From Actinokineospora xionganensis (GTDB lineage: Bacteria; Actinomycetota; Actinomycetes; Mycobacteriales; Pseudonocardiaceae), in contig NZ_JABVED010000005.1 in assembly GCF_014323725.1 (NCBI RefSeq), forward strand, positions 62,001 through 126,000: 64,000 bases of DNA. Direction: 5' to 3'. The stretch's first letter is position 1. Each line of letters opens with the position of its first letter. Shown in pieces: positions 53,561-62,421 of the stretch. Position numbers and translations under genes: made by a program. The notes beneath the pieces are model-generated. The model had not been told where the DNA came from. It searched no databases and saw nothing but the letters and a program-made list of their open reading frames with translations.

Positions 53561-54104
53561 GCGACCTCCTGATGCGTCTCAAAACGGCTGTCCGGGAATC
53601 CATCGCCCGATCCGGGCATGGACGCGCTCGGCGCCTGACGTCGCCAGCCACGTCCCGTGGCCGCGACAGCCTTCCATGGAGTGTGTCAAACCAGGGCGAA
53701 GTACCCCAGCGTTTCCAGGGAAGCTGATCGGACCCGTGGCCCAGGGTGGATAGTGCCAGGTGGCCCACGACCATGATCGGGCGCTCCCGCCGCCGGGGCG
53801 CCACAGTCCCTCCGCTACTGATGTCTGACGTGCTCACGCTGAGCGATGGGACGTCAAGCCGCCCCCATGCACCCGCCCCACGATCACCCACGGCCCCCGG
53901 CCCCGTCCCCCACAAGCTCCCCACAGAGCCCCACATACCGAAGGACGTGCGGGGTAACCCGGGGTTGCGTCCGGATTTCGAGCGATCTTGACCCGTGGGA
54001 CTTCGCCCGCGGCGGTCAGGTCCCCCACCGTGCCCCCCTCCGGTGACGCGCCCTCTAGCTGGGAAAACGTCATCCACGGCCGGGTCGAACCATGCCATTT
54101 CGCG
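53561..54104. other. Intergenic region between moxR and mraZ
   Basis: About 540 bases with no gene I can support. It separates the leftward moxR operon from the rightward dcw cluster and must carry the moxR promoter. No strong palindromes or repeats noticed. Confidence 0.5.
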
Positions 54105-54146
54105 TTGACTGTGGTGAAAAGTGGGGTACTGTGGCGCCAAGTGGGG
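54105..54146 (+). promoter_or_regulatory. mraZ promoter with four MraZ-box repeats
   Basis: TTGACT (54105-54110), 16 bases, TACTGT (54127-54132). Overlapping it, GTGGTG, GTGGGG, GTGGCG and GTGGGG start at 54111, 54121, 54131 and 54141, an exact 10-bp period. MraZ is known to bind direct TGGGN repeats separated by 5 bp, so this is a probable autorepression site. Confidence 0.75.
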
Positions 54147-54201
54147 CAGACGGGAGCCTCATGGCCGATCCGACCGGTTCGGTGGGGAGGTGAGTGTCCG
54201 G

Positions 54202-54633
54202 ATGTTCCTCGGCACGCACACCCCCAAGCTCGACGACAAGGGGCGGCTGACACTGCCGGCCAAGTTCCGAGAGGCTCTCGCGGGTGGACTCATGGTCACG
54301 AAGGGTCAGGATCACTGCCTCTACGTGTTCCCGCGCGCGGAGTTCGAGGAGATGGCGCGCAAGGTCGCTGCCGCGCCCCTGACGAACGAGGCCGTCCGGG
54401 CCTACCAGAGGTACCTGTTCGCGGGGACCGATGAGCAGCGTCCGGACAGCCAAGGCCGGATCGCGGTCGCACCGGAACTCCGGCGCTATGCCGGGTTGAC
54501 CAAGGAGTGCGTGGTCATCGGGGCGATCACCAGGCTGGAGATCTGGGACGCGCAAGCGTGGCAGACCTACCTGGACGAGCACGAGGACAGCTACTCCCAG
54601 GCTCGGGAGGAGGTGCTGCCCGGAGTGTTCTGA
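54202..54633 (+). CDS. mraZ: Transcriptional regulator MraZ
   Basis: 143 residues, two AbrB-like swapped-hairpin domains. First repeat begins [23 protein letters not shown], second reads [20 protein letters not shown], each with the DxxGR signature. Forms a ring-shaped oligomer that binds repeats upstream of its own gene and represses the dcw promoter. ATG at 54202 preferred (GGGGAGG 11-12 bases upstream); a GTG at 54190 overlaps that site. First gene of mraZ-rsmH-ftsL-ftsI-murE-murF-mraY. Confidence 0.95.
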   Translation: MFLGTHTPKLDDKGRLTLPAKFREALAGGLMVTKGQDHCLYVFPRAEFEEMARKVAAAPLTNEAVRAYQRYLFAGTDEQRPDSQGRIAVAPELRRYAGLTKECVVIGAITRLEIWDAQAWQTYLDEHEDSYSQAREEVLPGVF

Positions 54634-54743
54634 GTTGGGGGGCAGAGGACGCGGGTGCCGTGAGGCCTCGGTCCGCTCGCTTTCGGCCCTGGCGCACCTT
54701 CCCCGGTGCCAGGTTCGACGAGCGGGCGGGGACCTGGCGGCAC

Positions 54744-54760
54744 CCGGCCTTTTCGGCCGG
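54744..54760 (+). terminator. Small hairpin before rsmH
   Basis: CCGGCC-TTTTC-GGCCGG, just ahead of the GGAAAGGGGG ribosome-binding site of rsmH. Possible attenuator in the mraZ-rsmH gap; weak evidence. Confidence 0.3.
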
Positions 54761-54784
54761 AAAGTGGAAAGGGGGTGTGGCCAC

Positions 54785-55741
54785 ATGACGGACCAGCCGC
54801 GGCACGTGCCGGTGCTGCTGGACCGGATCTTGGAGCTGTTCGATCCGGCTCTGTCCGGCCACCCCGCCGTCCTCGTCGACGCCACTCTAGGGCTCGGCGG
54901 CCACGCTGACGCCTTGTTGGCTGCGCACCCCGAGCTGACCCTGATCGGACTCGACCGCGACCCCAACGCCCTCGCCATGTCCCGCGAGCGCCTCGCGCGC
55001 CACGGCGACCGCGTCCACCTGGTGCACACCGTCTACGACGGAATCCTGGAGGCCATCGGCGGTCTGGGACTGTCGCGGGTGGATGGTGTGCTTTTCGACC
55101 TCGGCGTCTCGTCGATGCAGCTGGACGTGGCCGAGCGGGGTTTCGCCTACTCGAAGGACTCTCCGCTCGACATGCGGATGGACCCGACCACCGGCCCGAC
55201 CGCCGCGGACGTGCTCAACACGTACGCGCCGGGCGAGCTGGTCCGGATCCTGCGCGAGTACGGCGAGGAGAAGTTCGCGACCCGGATCGTCCGCGCGGTG
55301 GTGAACGAACGCGAGAAGGAGCCGTTCACCAACAGCGCCAGGCTGGTCGAGCTGCTCTACTCCGCCGTGCCCGCGGCCTCCCGCCGCACCGGCGGCCACC
55401 CCGCGAAGCGCACCTTCCAGGCGCTGCGCATCGAGGTCAACGCCGAACTCGACGTCCTGCGCCGCGCCATCCCGGCCGCGCTCTCGGCGCTGCGCGTGGG
55501 CGGCCGGATCGTGGTGGAGGCCTACCAGTCGCTGGAGGACCGGATCGTCAAGAGGGCCATGGCCGAACTCGCGAAGTCGACCACGCCCGAAGGACTCCCG
55601 GTCGAACTGCCCGGCCACGGCCCCCAGATCCGCATGCTGACCAGGGGGGCCGAGCAGGCCGACGAGCAGGAGATCGAACTCAACTCCCGCGCCCAGTCCG
55701 TCCGACTGCGCGCCGCCGAACGAATTCGGGAGGCATCATGA
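54785..55741 (+). CDS. rsmH: 16S rRNA (cytosine1402-N4)-methyltransferase
   Basis: 318 residues. Opens [15 protein letters not shown] and has the SAM motif [15 protein letters not shown] near 38-52, [17 protein letters not shown], then [20 protein letters not shown] and [15 protein letters not shown], all RsmH landmarks. N4-methylates C1402 in the ribosomal P site. ATG at 54785 preceded by GGAAAGGGGG. The stop overlaps the next start (ATGA), coupling it to the FtsL-like gene. Confidence 0.95.
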   Translation: MTDQPRHVPVLLDRILELFDPALSGHPAVLVDATLGLGGHADALLAAHPELTLIGLDRDPNALAMSRERLARHGDRVHLVHTVYDGILEAIGGLGLSRVDGVLFDLGVSSMQLDVAERGFAYSKDSPLDMRMDPTTGPTAADVLNTYAPGELVRILREYGEEKFATRIVRAVVNEREKEPFTNSARLVELLYSAVPAASRRTGGHPAKRTFQALRIEVNAELDVLRRAIPAALSALRVGGRIVVEAYQSLEDRIVKRAMAELAKSTTPEGLPVELPGHGPQIRMLTRGAEQADEQEIELNSRAQSVRLRAAERIREAS

Positions 55742-57141
55742 CCGCACCCACGCGCAACAAGAACTCCGCGCGCGCTGCCACGAAGCCGACCGAGAAGTCC
55801 GTCGACGAGGCCGTCGAGTCCCCGGAAACCGTGGACACCGACGAGCGCGCCGGCCGCGCACGCCGTCGCCGCCCGGTGGACGACACCTCGGCGAGCACCC
55901 GCGCGGCCTCGGACGAGGACGCGGGCGCTCGCCGCCGCTCGGGGTCCCGCCGTGCCGCGGGCACGGATGCCGAGTCGTCGGCCGACCGCCGCTCCCGCCG
56001 CGGCACCCGTTCCCGAGCCGCGTCCGGCGCGGACCCCGACGGCGGCGCCGAGCCCACCCGCTCCCGAGCGGGCCGTTCGCGCGCCACTCGGTCCGATGTG
56101 GATGGTGTGTCGGCTGGTTCTCGTTCCGACGTCGAAGGTGCGGCAGTTGGCTCGCGCAGGAGTCGTTCGCGCGGCTCCGATGGTGCTGAGGTCGACGGTG
56201 TGTCCGGTTCGCGCGCGGGGCGTTCGCGCCGGTCGAGCGGTGCCGAGGTGTCGGTTGGTTCTCGGGGAACTCGGTCGCGCGGATCCGGTGTCGACGGCCT
56301 CTCCACCGGTTCTGGCTCCGCCCGTTCTCGCGCCGCCACTGGCACGGCGCGGGTCAGCGTCACGATCGGCGAGCCGGAGGTCCCGGTCCGCACGCACGGT
56401 GGGGTCGCCGACCCCGCACTGGCCGCCACGGTCGACGCGCCGCCGAAGCCCTCGCGCACGCCAAGTATCGACCGCCCGGAAAGGGTCACCGGCCCGTCGC
56501 GCCCCCGTACCGCCGCCGCCGAGCGCGCCTACGCCCGCCGCGCGCACCGCGACGGCCACGGTTCGGTGGCGCGCGCGAAGGTGTCCGACGAGGAAGTCGC
56601 TTCCGGTCGTGCCTCCTTCGTCGTCCTGATCATGGCGCTGCTCGCGGTCGGTGTCGCCGCCACGCTGTGGCTGACCACGCAAGCTGTCGCCGACTCGTAC
56701 CGCCTGGAGAGGGCCAAGGAGGAAGCCAACCGCCTGGCCGAACACGCCGCCCAACTCCAGCGCGAGGTGACCAAGAAGGAGTCCGCCTCGGTGCTGGCCG
56801 AGCGCGCCCGCCAACTCGGGATGGTGCCCGCCGGCGACCCGGCGCGCATCGTGGTCGGCCCGGACGGTGCGGTCACGGTCGTCGGTGAGGCGAAGCCGGT
56901 GCAGGCCCCGCCGCCACCCGCATCGCCCGCCGACCCGGCGGCGGGAACCCAGCCCCCACCCGCAGCGGTCGCACAGCCTCCCGCGGCGGGCGCACCGCCC
57001 GCGGGCGGTACCCAGCCGCCTCCCGCGGGCGGCACCCAGCAACCGCCTGCCGCCGGGGCGCCGCCCGCAGGCGCGACACCACCCGCGGCGGGTCAGACCG
57101 CCCCCGACGGCGCGGAGGTCCCCGCGCCAGGCGGCGGCTGA
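55738..57141 (+). CDS. ftsL: FtsL-like divisome protein with very long N-terminal tail
   Basis: 467 residues. Position between rsmH and ftsI, a single transmembrane helix at about 293-312 ([20 protein letters not shown]) and the following coiled coil ([20 protein letters not shown], about 318-350, then RARQLGMVP) identify it as FtsL. Unusual are the cytoplasmic N-terminus of about 290 residues, rich in Arg, Ser, Gly and Asp with repeated SRSRG/GRSRR-type motifs (usual length 30-100), and a Pro/Ala/Gly-rich external tail of about 90 residues. Works with FtsQ/FtsB to activate FtsW-FtsI at the septum. Starts within the rsmH stop. Confidence 0.85.
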   Translation: MTAPTRNKNSARAATKPTEKSVDEAVESPETVDTDERAGRARRRRPVDDTSASTRAASDEDAGARRRSGSRRAAGTDAESSADRRSRRGTRSRAASGADPDGGAEPTRSRAGRSRATRSDVDGVSAGSRSDVEGAAVGSRRSRSRGSDGAEVDGVSGSRAGRSRRSSGAEVSVGSRGTRSRGSGVDGLSTGSGSARSRAATGTARVSVTIGEPEVPVRTHGGVADPALAATVDAPPKPSRTPSIDRPERVTGPSRPRTAAAERAYARRAHRDGHGSVARAKVSDEEVASGRASFVVLIMALLAVGVAATLWLTTQAVADSYRLERAKEEANRLAEHAAQLQREVTKKESASVLAERARQLGMVPAGDPARIVVGPDGAVTVVGEAKPVQAPPPPASPADPAAGTQPPPAAVAQPPAAGAPPAGGTQPPPAGGTQQPPAAGAPPAGATPPAAGQTAPDGAEVPAPGGG

Positions 57142-57809
57142 TGACGGCCGCGCCACCAGGCGCGCCACGCGCTGACGCTCCCGCCGCCACCTGCGGGAGC
57201 GTGATCGTCTCCACCCCAAGCCCCACGCCGCCCCCCGCGGCGCGGGGCCTCGGTGCTTTGACGCCCGATTCGCGCGGTTTGCCGATGGTGTGTGTGACCT
57301 CTGTTCGGCACGGCCTGAGGGTGGCGTGTGTGGCCGGTGTTCGGCGCGGCCTGACGGTGGGGCATGAAGTGAGTGCCCTCCGGTCTGTCGCGTGTGGACC
57401 GGTGGCGACGCGTGGCGTGGGCGCCTTGGTGTCTGTCTCGCAGGGCATGCCGGTGGGGCGTGGCCTGGGTGTGATCCCGATTTCGCGCCCGTGGGTGACG
57501 TGTGGATTCTCGGCGGGAATGGCGGCCAGTTCGGGCGTGCTACGGCCTTTCGGTGGCGTAGTTGGATTTTCGTCGGATGTGGGAGTTGGCACCGAGCGTC
57601 GTTCCGGGGAGCGATGTCGTCGGCCGGTGGTTGGTGAAATGATCTTGAGTAGGGGTTTCGGGACCGCGTGGGGTGGTCGTGCCGAGGGGGTCGGTGCGGG
57701 AGTCGGTGTCGGGACAAGCAGTGACGGGTTTGGTTGTTCGGTGAGTGGGTTCTCGCGAGGGGGAGTCGTGGATCGAGCGGTAGGCGCCACACAGGGAGGT
57801 GGCGACTGA
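57141..57809 (+). CDS. Unassigned open frame between ftsL and ftsI
   Basis: 222 codons. The ATG overlaps the ftsL stop (TGATG) and its own TGA overlaps the ftsI ATG (TGATG), so the frame fits the gap exactly. The product is Gly/Val/Arg-rich with near-repeats (MVCVTSVRHGLRVACV, VAGVRRGLTVGHEV) and no recognisable domain or membrane segment. A hairpin ACGCTCCCGC/GCGGGAGCGT lies near 57173-57200. Most dcw clusters have no gene here. It could be a recent lineage-specific gene or a repeat-derived spacer kept open by chance. Confidence 0.35.
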   Translation: MTAAPPGAPRADAPAATCGSVIVSTPSPTPPPAARGLGALTPDSRGLPMVCVTSVRHGLRVACVAGVRRGLTVGHEVSALRSVACGPVATRGVGALVSVSQGMPVGRGLGVIPISRPWVTCGFSAGMAASSGVLRPFGGVVGFSSDVGVGTERRSGERCRRPVVGEMILSRGFGTAWGGRAEGVGAGVGVGTSSDGFGCSVSGFSRGGVVDRAVGATQGGGD

Positions 57810-60511
57810 TGTCGGGCCGGTACGACGGGCCGGACGACGGTCGTGGCCGTTCTCCGGGGTATGGCGCCGATCCGGCGGACTTCGGACGGGGTTTCGGTGC
57901 CGGGCCGTGGGATAGCGATCAGCGGCGTTCGGCGGGGTCTCGCGGTGGGAGCGGCGGCGGGCAGCCCGGTGGCGCGGCACGGGGGCACGGGGTGCCGACG
58001 GGATCCGGCCGTCGCCGCGGCGCGACTGGTGACAGCTCCCGCGGCGGCGCGGACGGACGGGACGACTCGGGCTTCGCCGGTCGCGGAGGCAACCCGGTGG
58101 GCAAGGGCTCGCGATACGGCGGTGGCCCTGTGGGCAAGGGTGGTTCCGACTACGGAGACGATCCCGCGGCAAAGGGTGGCTCCCGCTATGGCGGGGACCC
58201 CGCGGGCATAAGAGGCTCCCGGCACGGGGATGGCCCGGTGGGCAAGGGTCGCCCGCGCTACGGCGACGGCCCGGTGGGCAAGGGTTCCCGGTACGCGGAC
58301 AGTCCGGTGGGTCAACGTGGTCGCCGCTACGGGGACGAGGCTGCCGGTGCGGGTGGATCGCGCTCGGGCAGCCGTGGTGTGGGCTCCGGCGGTGGCGACT
58401 GGCCGCGTGCCGATGGGCGTGGGGGAGCGCCGGTCGGCAAGGGTGCCGCGCGTCGGGGACAGGCGGGGGCTGCCGGTGCCGGACGTCGGGAAAGTGTTGC
58501 CGGGCAGGGCAGGCCCGCTGCCGGCGACCCACGGGGTGGTGTCGCCCAGCGGGCCGCTGGTGCGCTGCGGCGGGGGAGTGGCACCGGTGGATCGGGCGGT
58601 GCTCGGCCGTGGGCCGCGGCGGGTCGTGGTCCGGCCGTGCGGCCGTCGCCCGCGCCCGGGCGGATGCGGCAGGTCCGCAAACGCGCGCAGGGCACCGATC
58701 ACCGCGTGCGGGTGGTGGTGATCCGGTTCCTGCTGATCGCGTCGCTGGTGGTCGCCGGGTTGAAGTTGGTGCAGGTCCAGATCTTCGAAGGCGAGGCGCT
58801 CGCCGCCCGTGCCGAGCAGCAGCGGGCGATGACCATCCCGATCCCCGCGCACCGCGGGTCGATCGTCGACCGCAACGGCGTGGAGTTGGCGTTCTCCGTC
58901 GAGGCTCGCGCGTTGGCCTACCGGCCTGTCGCCCGGCGCGCCGAGATCGACAAGTGGAACAAGACGCACGCGGACGTGCAACTGGACTTCGACAAGGAGA
59001 CCGCGGCGCTGGCCAAGCGGATGCGGGAGGTGTTGGGGGACCAGGTGGTGGAGGCCGAGGTGCTGGCGAAGCTGCGCTCGGACAAGAAGTACGTCTACCT
59101 GGTCGACAAGGTCGAACCCGCCAAGGCCCGTGAGCTCCAGAAAGAATTCGCCCACCTCACCCTCGAATACCGCGCCCAGCGGGAGTACCCGGCAGGCAGC
59201 CTCGCGTCGAACGTCGTGGGACGGGCCAACTGGCGCATGGAGGACCCGGTGCCTGCGAACCACAGCCTGCACGGGCTCAGCGGGTTGGAGCTTTTCCGGG
59301 ACAACCTGCTGGCCGGTAAGCCGGGCAAGCAGATCGTCGAGACCGGCGAACGCACCGACGCCGTCATCCCCGGCCGTGGTCGCGATCTGCAGGGCGCGGT
59401 CGACGGCTCCGACATGGAGTTGACGATCGACGCCGACCTGCAGTTCTTTCTGCAGCAGAAGACGGCCGAATACGGGCAGCGCAGCGGGTCCAAGCGGGTC
59501 AGCGCGGTGGTGATGGACGCGAAGACCGGCGAGGTCTACGCGCTGGCCAACGACAAGGCCTTCGATCCGTCCGCACCTGGTGGCGTGGACCCGAAGTTGA
59601 TGTCCGACCCGTCGGTGACCACGCCCTTCGAGCCGGGCTCGGTGAACAAGGTCGTCACCGCCATGGGCGCGATCGAATACGGCATCACCACGCCGGACGC
59701 CGTGCACTCGGTGCCCGATTCGATCAAGGTCGCCGACCGGGTGATCAGGGACGCGTGGGACCACGGCAGGCTCAACATGACCACGACCGGCATCTTCGCC
59801 AAGTCGTCCAACGTGGGCACTCTGCTGCTGGCCAAGGAGATCAACGAGACCAGGTTCGCCGAACTGCTGGGCAAGCTCGGCCTCGGCACCAGGACCGGCA
59901 TCGGCCTGCCCGGTGAGAGCCCCGGCTCGCTGCTGCCGCAGAAGCAGTGGTCCGGCAGCACTTTCGGCAACCTGCCCATCGGCCAGGGTCTGTCGATGAC
60001 CGTGCTGCAGATGGCCGGGATGTACCAGACCCTGGCCAACGACGGGGTCCGCGTTCCGCCGCGGATCGTGCGGGCGACCGTGCGGCCGGATGGCACGCGG
60101 GTGGAAGAGCCGCGCCCGGAAGGGATCCGCGTCGTCTCCCCGGAAACGGCGAAGACGACTCGCGACATGTTCCGTGCCGTGACGCAGAAAGCGCCGAACG
60201 GCAACAGCGGCACCGCGCCCCTCGCGGCCGTCACCGGTTACCAGATCTCGGGAAAGACCGGTACGGCGCAGCAGTTCGACAAGGCGGCGGGCCGCTACAG
60301 CGACTCGAAGTACTGGATCACGTTCGCCGGGATCCTGCCCGCGGACAACCCGCGCTTCGTGGTCGGCATGGTTTACGACACCCCGGTCTACTCGACGCCC
60401 GAGGGGCACAGTGCCGCGCCGTTCTTCCACGATGTGGCCTCGTTCCTTACCCAGCGCTACAACATCCCCATGTCGAAGGAGCCGACGCCGATCGTGCCGC
60501 TCATCAAGTGA
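57809..60511 (+). CDS. ftsI: Septal peptidoglycan transpeptidase FtsI (PBP3) with RG/PVGKG-repeat tail
   Basis: 900 residues, against about 600-680 usual. Transmembrane helix at about 301-320 (VVVIRFLLIASLVVAGLKLV), dimerisation domain with RGSIVDRNGVELAFS, and transpeptidase domain with the catalytic Ser611 in EPGSVNK, SSN (666-668) and KTG (816-818). The first about 290 residues are Gly/Arg-rich; residues about 97-178 hold seven imperfect 11-12-residue repeats of the type GKGSRYGGGPV. ATG at 57809 has GGGAGG 9 bases upstream. Crosslinks septal peptidoglycan with FtsW. Confidence 0.95.
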   Translation: MSGRYDGPDDGRGRSPGYGADPADFGRGFGAGPWDSDQRRSAGSRGGSGGGQPGGAARGHGVPTGSGRRRGATGDSSRGGADGRDDSGFAGRGGNPVGKGSRYGGGPVGKGGSDYGDDPAAKGGSRYGGDPAGIRGSRHGDGPVGKGRPRYGDGPVGKGSRYADSPVGQRGRRYGDEAAGAGGSRSGSRGVGSGGGDWPRADGRGGAPVGKGAARRGQAGAAGAGRRESVAGQGRPAAGDPRGGVAQRAAGALRRGSGTGGSGGARPWAAAGRGPAVRPSPAPGRMRQVRKRAQGTDHRVRVVVIRFLLIASLVVAGLKLVQVQIFEGEALAARAEQQRAMTIPIPAHRGSIVDRNGVELAFSVEARALAYRPVARRAEIDKWNKTHADVQLDFDKETAALAKRMREVLGDQVVEAEVLAKLRSDKKYVYLVDKVEPAKARELQKEFAHLTLEYRAQREYPAGSLASNVVGRANWRMEDPVPANHSLHGLSGLELFRDNLLAGKPGKQIVETGERTDAVIPGRGRDLQGAVDGSDMELTIDADLQFFLQQKTAEYGQRSGSKRVSAVVMDAKTGEVYALANDKAFDPSAPGGVDPKLMSDPSVTTPFEPGSVNKVVTAMGAIEYGITTPDAVHSVPDSIKVADRVIRDAWDHGRLNMTTTGIFAKSSNVGTLLLAKEINETRFAELLGKLGLGTRTGIGLPGESPGSLLPQKQWSGSTFGNLPIGQGLSMTVLQMAGMYQTLANDGVRVPPRIVRATVRPDGTRVEEPRPEGIRVVSPETAKTTRDMFRAVTQKAPNGNSGTAPLAAVTGYQISGKTGTAQQFDKAAGRYSDSKYWITFAGILPADNPRFVVGMVYDTPVYSTPEGHSAAPFFHDVASFLTQRYNIPMSKEPTPIVPLIK

Positions 60512-60596
60512 CCGCCCGAACAGTCCGCTGAGGACAGTCGCGGTCGGACCCGCCGCCACGCCACGGACCGTGGCCCGGAGCGTGTGCGACAGACGT

Positions 60597-60612
60597 TCGA
60601 ACATGTGTTCGA
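60597..60612. promoter_or_regulatory. Perfect LexA (SOS) box upstream of murE
   Basis: TCGAACATGTGTTCGA, a 16-bp palindrome matching the actinobacterial LexA consensus TCGAAC-N4-GTTCGA at every fixed position. Located 85 bases after ftsI and 153 bases before the murE start. CATACA at 60614-60619 could be a -10 element. No gene of its own is evident in the 253-base gap. Confidence 0.7.
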
Positions 60613-60764
60613 TCATACACGTCGGGCGCGGCATGTGAGCTGCACTGATGGGCGCCACTCGAACGTGTCGCCGAATGGTCGTGCTGGGGCCTACCGCATC
60701 AGCGCGAAACGCCGTGCCCGAGGGGCCACACGGTCGCCGAGAGTGCGCAGGTAGCCTTCGCGGC

Positions 60765-62309
60765 GTGCCCGCCAAGCTCGAAGGCAAGGCTGTCACGGCC
60801 CCGCCTCGCCCCTCCCACACCGATCCCGTCGCGCTGTCCTCGTTGTCCGAGGCGTCAGCCGCGCGGTTGATCACCAGCTCTCCGGGAACCACGGTCACCG
60901 GAGCGACGCTGCGCGCCCAGCACGTGCGACACGGCGACCTGTTCGCCGCCCTGCCGGGTGCGCGCGTGCATGGCGCCGACTTCGCCGCGGACGCCATCGC
61001 CGCGGGCGCCGCCGCCGTGCTCACCGACGAAGCCGGAGCCGCCCGGCCCGCCGTGCGCGACTCGGGCCTTCCCGTGCTCGTGCACGACGACCCAAGAGCC
61101 GCGCTGGGCCCCATGGCCTCGATGATCTACGGGAATCCGTCCGCCAAGCTGGCGATCATCGGGGTCACCGGGACGTCCGGCAAGACGACCACCAGCTACA
61201 TGATCGAGTCCGGCCTCGCGGCCGCGGGCCACACCACCGGCCTGATCGGCACCGTCGAGACCCGGATCGCGGGTGAGCGACTGGCCAGCGCGTTCACCAC
61301 CCCGGAGGCCCCGGACCTGCAGGCCCTGCTCGCGGTGATGGTCGAGCGCGGCGTGACGCACGTGCCGATGGAGGTCTCCAGCCACGCCCTCGCCCTGGGC
61401 CGCGCGGCGGGCACGAAGTTCGCCGTCGGCGCGTTCACCAATCTCTCCCAGGACCACCTGGACTTTCATCCCGACATGGAGGACTACTTCCAGACCAAGG
61501 CCCTCCTGTTCGACGGCCGCTCGGCGCGTGAGGTCGTCTGCGTCGACGGCGAATGGGGCCGCAGGCTGGTGACCCCCGAGACCGTGACGGTCTCCACGAC
61601 CGGCGAGGCCGACTGGACCGCGAGCGACGCGCGGACCTCGCTGTCGGGTGAGCAGTCCTTCGTCATTCACACCCCGGACGGCGCGAAGGTCCCCGCCACG
61701 CTGCCGATGCCCGGGACGTTCAACATCGCGAACGCGCTCGTCGCGGCCGCCTGCCTGAGCTCGGCGGACGTCGGGATCGACGCGATCGTCAGTGGACTGT
61801 CCACAGTGCAGGTTCCCGGCCGGATGGAGCGGGTCGACCTGGGCCAGGACTTCACCGCCGTGGTCGACTACTCGCACAAGCCTGAGGCTGTGGCCCTGGC
61901 GCTGGACGCGATCAAGGCCCGGTCCGACGGCAAGGTGATCGTCGTGCTCGGCTGCGGCGGCGACCGCGACACCGCGAAACGCCCGATCATGGGCGCCGAG
62001 GCGGCCCGGCGCAGCGATCTGCTGGTCGTCACCGACGACAATCCCCGCAGCGAGGACCCGGCCGCGATCCGCGCGGCGATGCTCGCGGGTGCCGAGTCGG
62101 TGCCCGAGGTCGAGCGCGGCGAGGTCGTCGACATCGGTGATCGGCGGCAGGCCATCGCGGCCGCGGTGGCCCGTGCGGGCTCCGGCGACGTCGTGGTGGT
62201 CGCGGGCAAGGGTCACGAGACCGGGCAGGAGATCGCCGGCGTGGTGCACCCGTTCTCCGACCGCGACGAACTGGCCGCGGCCATCCGCTCGCGCGGGGTG
62301 CGGACATGA
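60765..62309 (+). CDS. murE: UDP-MurNAc-L-Ala-D-Glu:meso-diaminopimelate ligase
   Basis: 514 residues. ATP site GVTGTSGKTTTSYM near 168-181, FTTPEAPDLQ as UDP-sugar-peptide contact, and the amino-acid selectivity motif DNPRSEDP, which specifies meso-DAP rather than Lys. Adds the third residue of the stem peptide in the cytoplasm. GTG at 60765 taken as start since TAGCCT lies 7 bases upstream (leaderless type) and homology begins soon after; earlier in-frame codons lack support. Separated from ftsI by 253 bases that include a LexA box. Confidence 0.94.
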   Translation: MPAKLEGKAVTAPPRPSHTDPVALSSLSEASAARLITSSPGTTVTGATLRAQHVRHGDLFAALPGARVHGADFAADAIAAGAAAVLTDEAGAARPAVRDSGLPVLVHDDPRAALGPMASMIYGNPSAKLAIIGVTGTSGKTTTSYMIESGLAAAGHTTGLIGTVETRIAGERLASAFTTPEAPDLQALLAVMVERGVTHVPMEVSSHALALGRAAGTKFAVGAFTNLSQDHLDFHPDMEDYFQTKALLFDGRSAREVVCVDGEWGRRLVTPETVTVSTTGEADWTASDARTSLSGEQSFVIHTPDGAKVPATLPMPGTFNIANALVAAACLSSADVGIDAIVSGLSTVQVPGRMERVDLGQDFTAVVDYSHKPEAVALALDAIKARSDGKVIVVLGCGGDRDTAKRPIMGAEAARRSDLLVVTDDNPRSEDPAAIRAAMLAGAESVPEVERGEVVDIGDRRQAIAAAVARAGSGDVVVVAGKGHETGQEIAGVVHPFSDRDELAAAIRSRGVRT

Positions 62310-62346
62310 TCGGGAACAAATCGGGCCGCGCGAACAACGAACTCGG

Positions 62347-62409
62347 TGTCCTGAACGTCCGACTCGATGTTGTGAATGTGCGACTCGGTGTTCTGAGTGT
62401 GCGACTCGC
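62347..62409. repeat. Three tandem 21-bp repeats between murE and murF
   Basis: Units start at 62347, 62368 and 62389; the last is TGTTCTGAGTGTGCGACTCG plus C. Consensus TGTYSTGARYGTSCGACTCG. The unit matches the repeat in the 53-bp inverted repeat at 21.3 kb (TGTTCTGAACGTTGGACTCG). The array ends one base before the murF ribosome-binding site (GGAGG, 62410-62414). Confidence 0.85.
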
Positions 62410-62421
62410 GGAGGTGGTGGC

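Noticed and set aside
56873-61114. Very long minus-strand open frame (over 1400 codons) opposite ftsL-ftsI-murE
   Set aside because: It is the high-GC antisense shadow of well-supported genes; the product is low-complexity Arg/Pro/Thr with no domain.
62347-62409. CRISPR array
   Set aside because: Repeats are directly adjacent without spacers and vary between units; no cas genes are present.
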